The notes: generated from the sequence alone by a model not told the origin. Positions 27,857-39,254 are shown, counted from the first letter of the stretch. The stretch is 64,000 nucleotides of DNA from Cheilinus undulatus (GCF_018320785.1 NC_054875.1:29207157-29271156), one strand, 5' to 3'. A program made the numbers and translations.

Positions 27857-27934
27857 CTGCTGTGAGGCAATTGGATTTAAATGCCAGAAACAATTTCCTG
27901 GATCCAGACAGCACAATCAAAGATCTTCAGAACT
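27857..27934 (+). CDS. ptpdc1: Candidate upstream exon of ptpdc1 (uncertain)
   Basis: An open frame reads KPNTAVRQLDLNARN and ends DSTIKDLQN, followed by a strong donor, T then GTAAGT. A pyrimidine tract and possible acceptors (ccag at about 27832, aaag at about 27858) lie upstream, so the left boundary is approximate. The exon leaves one base, which joins the two-base start of the exon at 29887 to give Phe and the reading QNFRAPKANYTLIG. That aligns sensibly with the human PTPDC1 stretch before YTKVG. The frame match has a one-in-three chance of being accidental, and no initiator ATG is visible. Confidence 0.4.
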
Positions 27935-29886
27935 GTAAGTATTTACACAGATTTCCCACAAGTTTAGGCTTCATGGCGATAATTCTGCTTAGTTTATTTA
28001 ATCAGAAAACATCAAATAAGTAAATAGATAAAAAAGGAAAGACAGAAATAGTAGGCTATATTGCAGTAAATTTTCACTACAGGAACATCATAACTAAAAA
28101 ACCAATAGGCGTATTAGCTTTCCAAATGCTAAACATCATAGACTGATCCCTGCTCAGTCACCTAAATGTAAATGGCTTTAGCAAGGTGCAAGGTAAACCA
28201 ATCAGGTTTTATTCACTGGCTCTGTCAGTAAAGTCTCACTATCTAACATCACAGTGATAGAGTTTAAGAGTATTGATTTCAGAAATCCTCTGAGCTGCTA
28301 TACCAAAACTATTAAAAACCTATTTGTGCATTATCGACAACAAATATGCACACCATTTGTCATTTATGATCTAATCATATAAGAACTGGGCCTGGAACAG
28401 TTTCTGGCTATGTGTTAAATAATAACAATATGAGCAACAAGAGACATAATCATATGAAATCACTCTCTCCCTTCTTTCCAAACAGGATAGTTATGTGGCT
28501 AATGTATGAGTTTTGGTTGAGTAGTGGGTGCTCTAATTTATTCCTGTACAGTAATAAGATTAGTAGTCTAATCCAGGAAGAGTCAGGAATAGCCTACACT
28601 TCCCTCTGGAGACATTGACAGGGGAAACCAGTGCATGGAGGAAGTTACTGAGGACAGAATCTCGGCTCGTTTTCCAAATATTTTGAGGTGGATTTATTCT
28701 TACATTTGATCTGTTTTCCTGGTGATGTAGATGGCTTTCTACAGAGGACAGCAAAGGATCCTGTGGGTAACTGATCTGCCCCACCCTGCCACAACTGAGA
28801 TAATCTGAGACGAATCAAATCAAGCGAGACCACAGGATTGACTTTCCACAGAGCTGGTGAGGGACAGACAACTCCAGAGCTGTGGAGGTTGATTTTAGTG
28901 TTTTTCCTCTTCTTATTTTATTGTGTTTTATAATTATTTCTTTCCCAGTTAGCACTTTCAGAGTTCTAAATTTTATACTCAGGTGTGGAGGAGTGCGAAT
29001 TCATTTATTCATGGAACAAGCTGCTTAGGTAAAACTAACGTTAGCAGCTTGCCTCATGGATTATGTCTGCTTTACACGTGACTGAGTATGACTTATGATG
29101 CTGATCTTTGATAAAAATGTGTTTTCTCTTCAATTTAATCATCTGTTTATTTACACAATCATGCTGGGTTATCAGTCTCTAACACAGATTTCTGTGGACC
29201 AAATCTCAGTGTGCTGGTTCCTCATGAGGTGTTCTCTCCAGATTCCGTGTGAACACGGTTATAATTCTGTAATTCAGAGTAAAGATAAATTCCTCAGCAT
29301 TAGTTATTTACAGAATGCATGACACAAAGTGCGCAACATAGTGTAACAAAGTAGGTATCCGTGTGTGCAGGCTCTGCTATGACTGTGGCTGCTGGCCTGA
29401 GGGATTGTTCATATGGCAGGCAATGCAAATACCAGAGGGGGATCTCTGATGGAATACAGTAAGTAACAATGGCATTAAGCTTCATTAACACCTATCTGTG
29501 AATGACGAGGAATCCACCAGATGCTTTTCAATAACCATGTTCTCCAGGTGTTTATGAAGCAAAATTCTGTGTTAACATGTGTTCCACATGTGCTATAACG
29601 GTAGCTATTTTCACTGTAATGCTCTGAAAATAGAGGTGCAATGACAGATAAGGATTAGACACCTCTAAGTAAGCACTTACCACTGATGATCTCAATTGTA
29701 AAGGTGATAAAGTACAATCTACATTTGAGGAATCTTCTTTGCTGCACTACAATTTCCAAGGATGTGAAAGCATCTAGGAAACTTATCAGAGGTTGACTTT
29801 GCCTAAAAATCAGAGTCTAATAAAAGCATCAATCTTCATTTTTTACACAATGTTTTTTCCTCTTTTTCCCCCCATGATGACTCCAG

Positions 29887-30052
29887 TCAGAGCCCCCAAG
29901 GCCAACTACACTCTTATTGGAGAGGCTATACGTTATGTCATCCCTGCACCTATGCAATGCTCAATTGGCTGTGGAGGACAAAACTGCAAGTATGATAACC
30001 CAGGTTACTGGAGAGACGACCAACAGGCCATTAAAGGCCTCTACTCTTCATG
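29887..30052 (+). CDS. ptpdc1: ptpdc1 exon B (N-terminal domain)
   Basis: It encodes RAPKANYTLIGEAIRYVIPA through QQAIKGLYSSW. The acceptor is actccag at 29886 and the donor GTAAAC is at 30053, with the Trp codon split TG/G. ATGs at 29874 and 29877 are in frame upstream, so this could instead be a first coding exon starting there. Confidence 0.85.
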
Positions 30053-33000
30053 GTAAACATATTTGCTATGTCCTGGAGCAGCTGTTGGTCAGTGGTAGTT
30101 CAATCCCTGGCTCCTGCAGTCACATGTTGAAGTGTTCTTGGTCAAAACACTGAACCTCAAAACACTGCAGCTGCTGCATCACTGGCGTGTGAATGAGTAT
30201 AAATGGGATAAGCTAATACTGATGGACTGATGGCAGCCTCTACTATCAGTGTGTGAATGTGCTTTGATTGCATGTGACCTGCCGTGTAATAGTACTTTGA
30301 GCTGTCAGACAACTACACCACCAATTCCAAAAAAGTTGGGGCACTGTGTAAAATGTTAAAACAGAACGCACAGTTTTGCAAATCTCACAAACTACAGTAT
30401 ATGTTATTCACAACAGAACATAAATTACTCTTTAGATGGTGAAACTGAGACATTTTACTATTTTATGAAAACACCGTCCCATTTTGAATTTGATGGCATC
30501 AACACATCTCAAAAATGTAGGGACAGGGCCATGTTTACTATTTCAGTATCCCCTCTTCTTTTATCAACAGTCCGTAAACATCTGTTAAGTAAGGAGACCA
30601 GTTGCTGGAGTTTTGGGTGAGGAATGTTGTCCCTTTTTTGTCTGATGTAGGATTCATGCCACTGCCATGCTGGATTTTTCCTTTTACAATAGACTAAATG
30701 TTTTCCACAGGTGAAAGCTCTGCAGGCAGGCCACTTCAGCACCTGGACTCTTCCACTGCAAAGCCATGCAGTTGTGATGGATGCAGTATGTCAGTGGTTC
30801 CCAGAATTTTCACAGCCCGTACCCCTTCAGACATTTGACCTCCTGCCATGTACCCCCTACTCTCACTCACTTATAGCAGCTAGAAAAAGAAATGTGCCTA
30901 TAAGCCTGCCGCCACCCCCACCTGTAACTTTTAGCATGCATAACATACAAATGAAATCTCTTGATGTGAATTATTTCTCACAAAATAGATTTATTTACCA
31001 GTATTGACAGTGACAATGCAATTCGTTTAACACTAGAGGGTAGCCTATATATTTTTTGGCAATGTGAGCAGACACCTCAGACTGAAAGCCTATATCTATT
31101 TATATGCCAGTTTCAAAATGTAATCAGGTTGTTTTCAAATCACAGTTTTATTTTTGTATTTTTTTCGGGTACCCCCTACATCATTTTGCGTACCCCTGGG
31201 GGTACAAGTACCCCAGTTTGGGAATCACTGTAGTATGTGGTATAGCATCGTATTGCTAAAATATGCAAGGCCTTCCTTGAAAGAGACATGGTCTGGATGG
31301 GAGCACATGTTGCTCTAAAACCTCTACATACTTTTCAGCATTGATAGTGCCTTTCTAGATGTGTAAGCTGTCCATGCCATAGGCACTAATGTAACTCCAT
31401 ATCACTGGAGACAAAAGCTTTGAACTGTGTGCTGATAACAAGCTGGATGGTCTCCTCTTTAGTCTGCAGGATAGGGTGTGTGTGGTTTCCAAAAAGAATT
31501 TAATATTTTGATTCATCTGACCACAGAGCAGTTTTCAATTTTGTGAATGAGCTTTGACCCAGAGTAGATGTCTGCCTTTCTGGCTTCTTCTTCTTTGACA
31601 CAGCTGTAACAACATTTGTGGATGGCACAGTGAATTGTGATTTGCTGGGCCCATGCAGTGATTTCCAGTATGGACTTATGTCTGTTTTTAATGCAGCGCA
31701 GCCTGAGGGCCCGAAGATCACATGCATCCAATACAGACCTTTGATCTTGTCCCTGGCACAGAGATTTCTCCATGTTCTCTGAATCTGAATCTTTTGTTTC
31801 ATATTATGTACTGTAGCTGATGGGATATTCAAAATCTTTAAATTTTCGTGAGGAAAAATTTTCTGAAATTGTTCCATGTTTTTGACCTGGTACCAATTAA
31901 TCTATTTAGTTGCAAAATGCTCCTCCAGCTTTAGTTGCACTTACTTTTCCAGCCTTTTTTTGCCATGACTCTTCTTTTTTGTGATGTGTTGCTGCCATTA
32001 AATACAAAATGAGTGAATATCTTCAAAGAAATGTTCAAATGTCTCAGTTTTCACATCTGATATGCTGTTTTACTCTAATGCGAGTTAAATATGGGTTACC
32101 CCCCCATTTTTTTAATAACTCAGTTCGATCAGTATTTGTCAAATCAAAGTTATATCAGTTTAATGTTTTCTGATTCCTTTATTCATGTGTTTTCAACTTA
32201 AAAGAAAGACGTGTGGGTTACTATATGCTCACCCTTTTTTCTTATTCCCCTGTTCTCTAGGGTTAGTGACTTTCTTCTCGCCATGTCCAGACCATCAACT
32301 CAAACTATTGAGAAGTACAAGATCATTGATCAATTCAAAAAGTATATATGACTTTGTTTGTCTTTTTCCATTCTTCCACCAGCTACTCTGCACACAGCAT
32401 CTAAGGAGATGAATAGAATGAAATGCTTAATTATCTGTTTGTTTCAAGGAATGGCATTAAAACAGTGATAAACCTGCAGATACCTGGTGAACATGCCAGC
32501 TGTGGAAACCCTCTGGAGCCAGAGAGCGGTTTCTCTTATCGCCCAGAGGTTTTCATGGAAAATGACAGTAAGTGCTTTATGCGTTGATCAGGAAGTATCA
32601 CTCAAAGGCAAAATATGCTTTACTGAATATAAGCAGTAATCACAGAGACAAGATTTGCCGTGTAGCTTGAACAATAGCAGGAACAAGTGTTTTATAATCA
32701 ATGTAAACGATTGAAAAATTATAAGCAATAACAATTAAGTTAATTAAAGGTGCCGTGTGTAAAATGTGGGAATATTAGTAACATCTAACAAATTCTAGAT
32801 TGCGATGCTCACTTCTTATGGTAACTGTAGCATCCAGTGGGATTTTTTAAAATGGTCTTCTGTTACTTTCGCCCTTTCTATGGTGTTGCAGAAACATGCA
32901 AAATGCAAAAATCCAAGATGAAGGACTCCAGAGAGGGGACCCTCCTTATGTATGAACAAAAGGCTGATCCTGAATTAATAAAAATACTTTTATGTATTCA

Positions 33001-36000
33001 GGTGATAATATAAATTGAGATAGACCTAATTATCAATATTGTGTTTCACTTTTAACAAGTTTGTTTTTCTTTATGCTACTAGGATAAATATTATACGTGA
33101 AACTTTTGAACCACTTAGTCTGCCCACATTATGCAGACCAGCCACTTTGTGTTATGTAATTTTATGTATATTTTCAGTTTATGATTTAACCAGATTTTTA
33201 GACATTTTATTGATAGGGTCTTTAATTGTCAGTTTGATTCAGGGGTACCAGCATGATGTTAATTAACTGTACTGAGAACATCTGGCTGAGGCCTGGGATC
33301 TCCTCTTGCTACATTTCTTGAATTCCTTGTACAACACAATGGCAAATGTAAAACTTAAGTATAAATCCACATAATATATTTCCTATTAACAGCAAATACT
33401 TGACATTAACTTATTTCATTAATTTGATTCATTCAGAAACAGACTTTCATAACTTCTGTCATAATAATAACCAACGGTAATAGTAAAAATGTAACATATT
33501 TTAAATATTTTATCTTTCATTATCTTTTATTCAGAAGACCTATATTATAATGTTATTGCTACAAATAATGATATTAGTTTTTCTTTATTTCTGTTCTGCT
33601 CTCCTCCAAGATTTTAAAACTTCCTTAGCACCTCCTGGTGACCCCTGGGGATCAGGGTCAGGACCTCCACTTTGAAAACTAATGTGATCCTATACAACAC
33701 TTTTACCATAAATGCCCCTCTTACAAAGCAACTACATTTTTTTACATGATTAGAAAGGTGATAGAAATCTTTTTATTTGCACTGAGGTTGAAGAGGGTGG
33801 TGCTGGTTTATTTAAGTTTGCTATATTGAAAGATGTTCCTTAATTCTACTCCCCTCAAGTATGTTAGAATAATGGGCAGAGTACAGAGGCTGCACTACAA
33901 CTTTGAAAATAAATACACAAAAGAATTATCTTCACCATATTTCTGACCATTTTAACAGACATTAAAAATGTGGGATTTTAGGGTTAAGTCTATGGTACAA
34001 CCATTGTATTGGATCATATAAGGTTGGCTGACATATTGTTTATATCAGCATCCTAGATTTGATGTACCTTGTTCAATGGAAACACTGTTGATACATTGCT
34101 CTATGTGTGCAATATAAATGTATGGCATGCAGCTGTATTTGCCTTTTCTGTTTAGCTTGTACATTTTTTACTGCAACAGTGCAGATGTGTATCCTATTTG
34201 CTTAACATTTGGTATAAAAATTGTGCTATGTATATCAGCACTCATGGGTTGTAATTTGTCAAATCGGATCTCCTGTTCTGAGATTAGTGTTGTATAATTT
34301 TTAACTACTGTGTTGCTGCACAGGTTTTAACGTAATCATCGTATCATTTCAGTTTATTTCTACAATTTTGGCTGGAGTGACTATGGAGTAGCCAACCTCA
34401 CCACTGTGTTGGACATGGTGAAGGTCATGGCCTTCGCTCTGCAGGAGGGAAAGATCGCAGTTCACTGTCACGCCGGTCTTGGAAGAACAGGTAGATTTGT
34501 GAAGAATGTTGTATAATGTGTTTTCAGTGTTTCAGAAAAGTCTGATCTGTCATGTATAAAAAATAATATACAAAAACACTTTTCTTTCTGCTCTCAAGGT
34601 GTGCTTTTAGCATGTTTTCTGGCCTATGCTACCAGAATGACTGCTAACCAAGCTATTCTATATGTGCGTGCGAAACGGCCCAACTCCATCCAGACGCGTG
34701 GTCAGCTGCATTGTGTCAGGGAGTTTGTACAATTCCTTGCCCCTTTGAGGAGCGTGTTTTCCTGTGCTGAGCCTCAATCTAACAAAGTCACCCTGTCCCA
34801 GTATCTGAACCGCCAGAGACATATATTACATGGCTATGAAAGGAAGGAGCTGAGGAACCTTCCCAAGATTGTTCAGCTGGTGTCCAGGCTGCTGTTGGAC
34901 ATTGTAGAGAATCGACAGGTGATTGAAGAGGACATCCTGGAAGCTCCAGATCTTCATGACTTGGAAATGACTCTTAGTATTATTGAGCAGATGGGTCCAG
35001 AGGTGTTTTCAAAGGAGCCACGTTTACCAGGTTCGCCAACTTTACCTAGACATTTCAACGAGCCACCAATCTTCTACCATCGCAAGAGCCTGAGCTACAG
35101 CGAGTCAGACTTGAGGCGACTGGGCTCTCAGCTCAACCTCCTCACACAACCACTCAGCTCTTTGTCACAGACGGCCATCAATAAGCCCTTTGCTCCCTCA
35201 CGGCCAGCTCACCCTCAAATTGATATTCACTACTGGAACAGCAACCTATCTGAGGTCTCACACAGCTCAACAGGCTCACTCTGGAAAGTAAAGAATGAAG
35301 AAGGCCAAAAAGACGGATCCATTCTGCTGCGGAAAGTGACCCAGAAAACAATGCTACGTAGCGAATCTGTGGGGAACAGAGAACCCACTAAAAAAGGCAG
35401 CATGCTGTCCAGGTGGAAAGCAGAGCAAAGGGAGGAGTTAGCCATGAACGGGAAAAAGTCTGAAGCTCGAGAAGAGGAGCAATCCGATAAATCAGAGGTT
35501 CCCTTCATCACCCTGCAGACAGAGCTGTCTCTGGAAAGCAGGAGGCTGTTAGTGGCACAGGCCCTGGCAGTCGACCTTTTTATTGATGGGGAAGAGGAGC
35601 ACAAGAGCAAAGTCTTGGCATGGCAGGTAACTAATCCACATCAGTGGTGTGATAGGTTTTGTCGAGATGAATGCCTTGAAAACAATAACATAACTACAAA
35701 TTATTTGGTTAGTCTCGACACACAAGGAGCAGGTCGCCCTATTTTGCACAGTAATACCCACATCCTCAGCCTCACACTTTTGAACACCTACACATTAGAA
35801 ACATAATAACACCAAACTAGATGAGGAATCCCCTGGATTGGACTCAGAATGTCAGTGCTTGAACACTTTTAAAGGTGGCAGCTTTGCTCTTTGGTTTAAA
35901 GAAAAATAGAGGATAGCTTTTCCAGTCTTAATGTATATTTACAGAGATAAATTAATCCTGTTTTTATCCATTTCCATAAGGTTTTGACCAATCTTTGCCC

Positions 36001-37036
36001 CCAAACATGCCTGAATTGGAACTGTCTCTGTGAGGTTTTCTTCTTTCTTCCAATCCTGATTAAAAATCAGAATTGCACCAGCAAAACAAAGTTCTCAATT
36101 GTGCAGATATAATGATGCCTTAGACATGGGAAAGCAAGTCCACCGTTGTTCCTCTGGTAGCTAATGTGTTTGAATCTGATCTGTTTTTTCCTTGGTCAAA
36201 TGTACAGTAATATTAGTTCATCCCATTCAGTAAACTGATTGTCCGTGATTTATAATAAAAGTGTCTGCAACAAATATATTAGTCTAGGTAAGATGATCAC
36301 CTTTACAGACTCAGTTTGTGACTCATGGCTTAATATTGGTATTAAATAACATGTTGTCTTGATGCACTGTATACAGGCCGACCTAAACCAAGGTGGTGGC
36401 TGGGAGAGGCTCTGCTCAGAGCGGGACCCTTTCATCCTCTCCGGGCTTATGTGGTCATGGCTGGAGCAGCTTAAAGAGCCGGTCATTTCCGTGCAAGAGG
36501 CCACAGCCCTGAACCCTTACTGCACTGATGCTCAAACCATCCTCAACACACTCAGCCAGGTCAGGGCACACTATGCTGATTGATGCTTTAAATAAAAGTA
36601 ATACTTCAGTGAATTACTTGGATATACTAAAACTCAAAATTTTATATTTTTTATACATGTAATATTTGTCTAAATGGTTTTCCAGGCTGCCAGAGAAACA
36701 TTAATGTGCATACTAGACTGCATGGCTCAAATGATGACCATACCAGAAGAGGTTGAAGAAGCATTCCTGAATCGTACTATCAAAGCTCTCACCTGGGTAA
36801 GAAGAAATATCAAAAACATATATATTTATTGATATAACTCATAAATATATTTTCTGATTTCCTGGTTTTTGTATCAACAATTCTCATTTGTCTTTGAACA
36901 GTCGCAAAATGACTCAGAAGATGGAAGGAAAGTATACGAGTCGATGACTACAGTCCTACAGTGTGTTCTTTGGGACATGAGATGTGAGATCACAGATGAA
37001 GACGAGACACGTTTGTCTCCATGCTCTTTGAAATAG
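29887..37036 (+). CDS. ptpdc1: ptpdc1 (protein tyrosine phosphatase domain containing 1), eight-exon span
   Basis: The product is a CDC14/PTEN-like cysteine phosphatase, linked in mammals to centrosome and cilium function. Eight exons in frame give 652 codons plus a stop; human PTPDC1 has about 750 residues. Seen in order: YTLIGEAIRYVIPAPM; a Cys-rich CSIGCGGQNCKYDNPGYW segment; NGIKTVINLQIPGEH; CGNPLEPESGF; FGWSDYG, in the place of the WPD loop; the catalytic P-loop HCHAGLGRTG with Cys codon 34466-34468 and Arg 34484-34486; RAKRPNSIQTRGQ; a low-complexity Ser/charged middle; and a C-terminal RDPFILSGLMWSWLEQLKEPV block typical of the family. Catalytic Cys and Arg are intact, so activity is expected. 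The start is unresolved: either the exon near 27857, or ATGs at 29874/29877 that run in frame into this exon. Which fish paralogue this is cannot be told. Confidence 0.9.
30058..30310 (+). repeat. tRNA-derived SINE-like element in ptpdc1 intron
   Basis: It carries a B-box-like GGTAGTTCAATCCC at about 30094-30107, then text characteristic of a widespread teleost SINE (gctcctgcagtcacatgttg; a later gtgtgtgaatgtgcttt), and a tail ctttgagctgtcaga. It sits 5 bp after the exon B donor. Confidence 0.6.
30318..32095 (-). mobile_element. Decayed Tc1/mariner-type transposon with long terminal inverted repeats
   Basis: The left arm (30318 to about 30560) and the right arm (about 31900-32095) are inverted copies. 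Left has ctgagacatttt, then gatggcatcaacacatctc; the reverse complement of right has ctgagacatttg, then aatggcagcaacacatcac. On the minus strand between them are a fragmentary transposase with LWSDESKY (catalytic Asp context), then FGNHTHPIL, and SLCQGQDQRSVLDACDLRAL. Frameshifts and stops make it dead. A hAT-like element is nested at 30792-31230. It lies in the ptpdc1 intron between exons B and C. Confidence 0.7.
30792..31230. mobile_element. Nested non-autonomous hAT-like element (439 bp) with TIRs and target-site duplication
   Basis: The ends are inverted: left cagtggttccca, right tgggaatcactg. They are flanked by an 8-bp direct repeat, cagtatgt (30784-30791) and tagtatgt (31231-31238), with one mismatch. 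The 8-bp duplication and CAG...CTG ends are hAT hallmarks. No transposase is encoded. The tail contains a gtaccccc / ggggtac-rich stretch. Confidence 0.75.
32261..32341 (+). CDS. ptpdc1: ptpdc1 exon C
   Basis: The acceptor ttctctag is followed by G GTT AGT GAC. It encodes VSDFLLAMSRPSTQTIEKYK then IIDQFK, matching the human stretch VTDNILAMARPS. The donor is GTATAT and the Lys codon is split. Confidence 0.88.
32449..32567 (+). CDS. ptpdc1: ptpdc1 exon D
   Basis: The acceptor is tttcaag. It encodes NGIKTVINLQIPGEHASCGN through SGFSYRPEVFMEND, the family's INLQ.PGEHASCGNPLE signature. The donor is GTAAGT. Confidence 0.9.
32568..34352 (+). other. ptpdc1: ptpdc1 intron D-E (1.8 kb)
   Basis: AT-rich intron. 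Apart from the repeat near 32745-32960 and a hAT-tail-like stretch around 33600-33680 (cctcctggtgacccctgggg), nothing is recognisable. Confidence 0.6.
32745..32960. repeat. Dispersed fish repeat (SINE/MITE-like) in ptpdc1 intron
   Basis: It starts taaaggtgccgtgtgtaaaa and contains the text aaacatgcaaaatgcaaaaa, resembling an interspersed teleost repeat of the ggtgc-gtatgtaa type. The class is uncertain and the edges are approximate. Confidence 0.4.
34353..34490 (+). CDS. ptpdc1: ptpdc1 exon E (catalytic cysteine)
   Basis: The acceptor is atttcag. It encodes YFYNFGWSDYGVANLTTVLD through the P-loop HCHAGLGRT. The donor GTAGAT splits the last P-loop glycine codon, so the catalytic signature is completed only after splicing to the next exon. 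Confidence 0.92.
34599..35626 (+). CDS. ptpdc1: ptpdc1 exon F (large central exon)
   Basis: The acceptor is ctctcaag. It completes the P-loop glycine (GVLLACFLAYATRMTANQAI) and continues through RAKRPNSIQTRGQL and HGYERKELRNLPKIVQLV to a Ser-, Lys- and Glu-rich linker with YSESDLRRLGSQL (human LSYSDSDLKRAENLL). The donor GTAACT follows AWQ at 35626. Frame-open sequence to 35806 is intron read-through. Confidence 0.92.
35627..36376 (+). other. ptpdc1: ptpdc1 intron F-G
   Basis: A 750-bp intron between GTAACT and the acceptor at 36376. I see no repeat or other gene in it. Confidence 0.7.
36377..36559 (+). CDS. ptpdc1: ptpdc1 exon G (C-terminal domain)
   Basis: The acceptor is tatacag. It encodes GGWERLCSERDPFILSGLMW then SWLEQLKEPVIS, nearly the same as the human segment. 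The donor is GTCAGG. Confidence 0.9.
36686..36796 (+). CDS. ptpdc1: ptpdc1 exon H
   Basis: The acceptor is ttttccag. It encodes AARETLMCILDCMAQMMTIP then EEVEEAFLNRTIKALTW, matching human QTIPVDVEEAFLAHAIKAFT. The donor is GTAAGA. Confidence 0.88.
36902..37036 (+). CDS. ptpdc1: ptpdc1 terminal coding exon
   Basis: The acceptor is tttgaacag. It encodes SQNDSEDGRKVYESMTTVLQ and ends CSLK with TAG at 37034-37036. The extreme C-terminus is poorly conserved in the family. Confidence 0.85.
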   Translation, partial: SQNDSEDGRKVYESMTTVLQCVLWDMRCEITDEDETRLSPCSLK

Positions 37037-37657
37037 GAACTATCAGTCATTTTATACTCAAAGCAAAGCCTGTACCAGTTTGTGCCTTATATCAAAACTA
37101 TCTCATATGTAACAACAGTATTGGATGTACTGTAACAAGTAGTATATGAAGATGTTTATCACTTACAGCTCTGTTTTTTTACCTCAGTGAATAGTGGAGA
37201 TGAAATATTGAACAGTGATCCACTCATATTTTACAAAAAAATAATGCCTTAAACTCAGTCAGTCAGATCCAATCTACCTCAGCTACAAAGTTATAGTTAT
37301 AAATTATCTGTACGGACTCATTTCTTATCAAGCTTATTTTTTGCTAACAGTGTATCCTTGCCTTTACCACTAACATAGTATTTTTCATCCATTGTTATAT
37401 GTATGTATATGTTATATGTTCCAGTGTTATTTTTTTCCTGTACTCTCCAGATGCTACTCTTACCCGTGTTGCAGCTTGTTATTGAGCTTACACCTGATCT
37501 TTTACCAATCAAAGCCAGAGAACAGAGAACAATTTCTGGTCAATACGACAATTTAGATGTTCCCAAAGACAAGAAGAGGGACTTCATCCAAAAAAGAAAC
37601 TTAAGAAAATAGAAGATGGGAGCAAAGTTAAAGCTTAAAGAAAATAAGTTTACAATG

Positions 37658-37767
37658 AATAAATAATCTGTTCAATACAGAAAATGAGCCTTGCTTACAA
37701 ACCAAAAAAGCGTGGATCCTAGTGCTCGGTTTAATCTGTTTATCATGAAATTATCAACACCAATAAA
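37658..37767 (+). terminator. ptpdc1: Candidate ptpdc1 polyadenylation signals
   Basis: AATAAA occurs at 37658-37663 and again at 37762-37767, 0.6-0.7 kb after the stop codon. Both are correctly oriented; which one is used is unknown. Confidence 0.5.
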
Positions 37768-38233
37768 CACTTCTGCACAGAGAAAAAACTATTTTCAGAT
37801 CCTTTAGTTCAGATCACTAACACTACATTCACACTGCACACCACAGTTATCAAATTCACATCTTTTTTTGACTCATATTTTAGTTATTTTTTGACTGATG
37901 AACAGCCTAATTTGTGCCAACATCAGATAAAGGTCTAACCTTTAGCTATGTGAAGCAGGTCTGAACATCCAAGTCAAATTGCATGTGGCTTTAAAATCAC
38001 TCTTGAGAAACACTTGACACAATTCTGCCATGATGTGAGCAGCTGAGGTGGACCTCTCTTCCACTCAATGAAGACAAACATGGCAGACAGCTGTGATGAG
38101 AGGTAGTAAGTGGAGGGACAGTCAGGGGTTCATCTTTGGAGGAGGGGGTTCATCTTTGTATTTGAGGTGACACCTTTTTACAAGCAAAACTGGAGGTTTC
38201 GTAACTGATCTGTGTGTTTGAAAACATTTAAAA

Positions 38234-39116
38234 TTTTGGTTCTCAACTGGTGGGTCAGGACCAAGATCTTTATAGTAAGCTAAAACTAACAACATAACTA
38301 AAATTAAAGTTTGAAAATCTTTTTTGTTAACTGAAACGAAATAAAAACTAAGCTTTACTAAAAAAAAAAAAAAACAGAAACCTTACTAAAACCATATAGT
38401 GCACTTACAAAATTCAAATGAAATAAAAATAGAGACAAAATATCCTTAGTCTTTGGCACAACCATACTGACTGGCACCCACACCCAAGTCTGAGGATTGT
38501 AAAATTGCCTGAATTGATTAGTTAAGACTTCACACAGTGGTAGTTTTATGTCTGGAGTTGTATTCACACATCATCTTTAGGTAAATAAAATGATACGTGA
38601 AAGGTAATCTGTCTGAGTATATTTTAAAAAAAATGATGACGTTCACTCAGCACCGACATGTATCAGAAAAAATGAAATTAACATTAATAAAACCTAAACT
38701 AAAATAAAGCATTTTTGCAAGATAAAAATTAAACTAACTAACTAACAAACCAACAGTAAAAACGAATCAAAACGAAACTGAAATTGAATACAGAAAGTGA
38801 AAGCGAACTAAAAAAATAAAAACTAATGAAAAATCCCAAACTTTTATAACCTTGGTCAGGACCCATAAGTGGGTCATGGATTTGTGGCCTGTAACCAAAA
38901 TATGTGGCAACAAGTCCATGACATGCTTTTATTTTGAAGGATGTCTCATTGCTTTGTCATACCACATCTTTTGATCAATCTCAAGTCTAAATTGCCCAAT
39001 TTTTCATTAGGAATATTTGGTTTTATGATTGAATATTTTAGGAATTTGTATCAGGATTTGTCATCAAGAATGTTGTGAGTGAGTGGTTTTGATACTTGAC
39101 CAGTTGAAAACCTCTG
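38234..39116. mobile_element. hAT-like element (outer), interrupted by a second insertion
   Basis: The left end reads ggttctcaactggtgggtc and the right end, reverse-complemented, cagaggttttcaactggtc. The flanking octamers atttaaaa (38226-38233) and attgaaag (39117-39124) look like a decayed 8-bp target duplication (6 of 8). It lies between the converging 3' ends of ptpdc1 and fbxw12. No transposase is visible. Confidence 0.6.
38263..38853. mobile_element. Inner non-autonomous insertion (591 bp) inside the hAT-like element
   Basis: A perfect 10-bp direct repeat ggtcaggacc flanks it (38253-38262 and 38854-38863), and the host element resumes after it with cataagtgggtc. The interior is A-rich, of the actaaaact / aaataaaa type familiar from fish interspersed repeats. 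The weak inverted ends are aagatctttatagt and, reverse-complemented, aaggttataaaagt. Confidence 0.65.
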
Positions 39117-39254
39117 ATTGAAAGCATACTGTGCTGTTTGATGACTTTATAGTTGTTCTTTTGCGCTCACAGAAAGGTTCAGGACACAATTTTACAAAGC
39201 AATGTGAGAAGTTAGAACTGAGCATTAAAGCTCACAGTAATAATGTAGTCTTGT

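Noticed and set aside
35230..35610. 126-codon minus-strand ORF over ptpdc1 exon F
   Set aside because: Antisense shadow of a coding exon.
35627..35806. C-terminal extension of the large ptpdc1 exon frame
   Set aside because: A GTAACT donor at 35627 and the family-matching next exon at 36377 show this is intron read-through.
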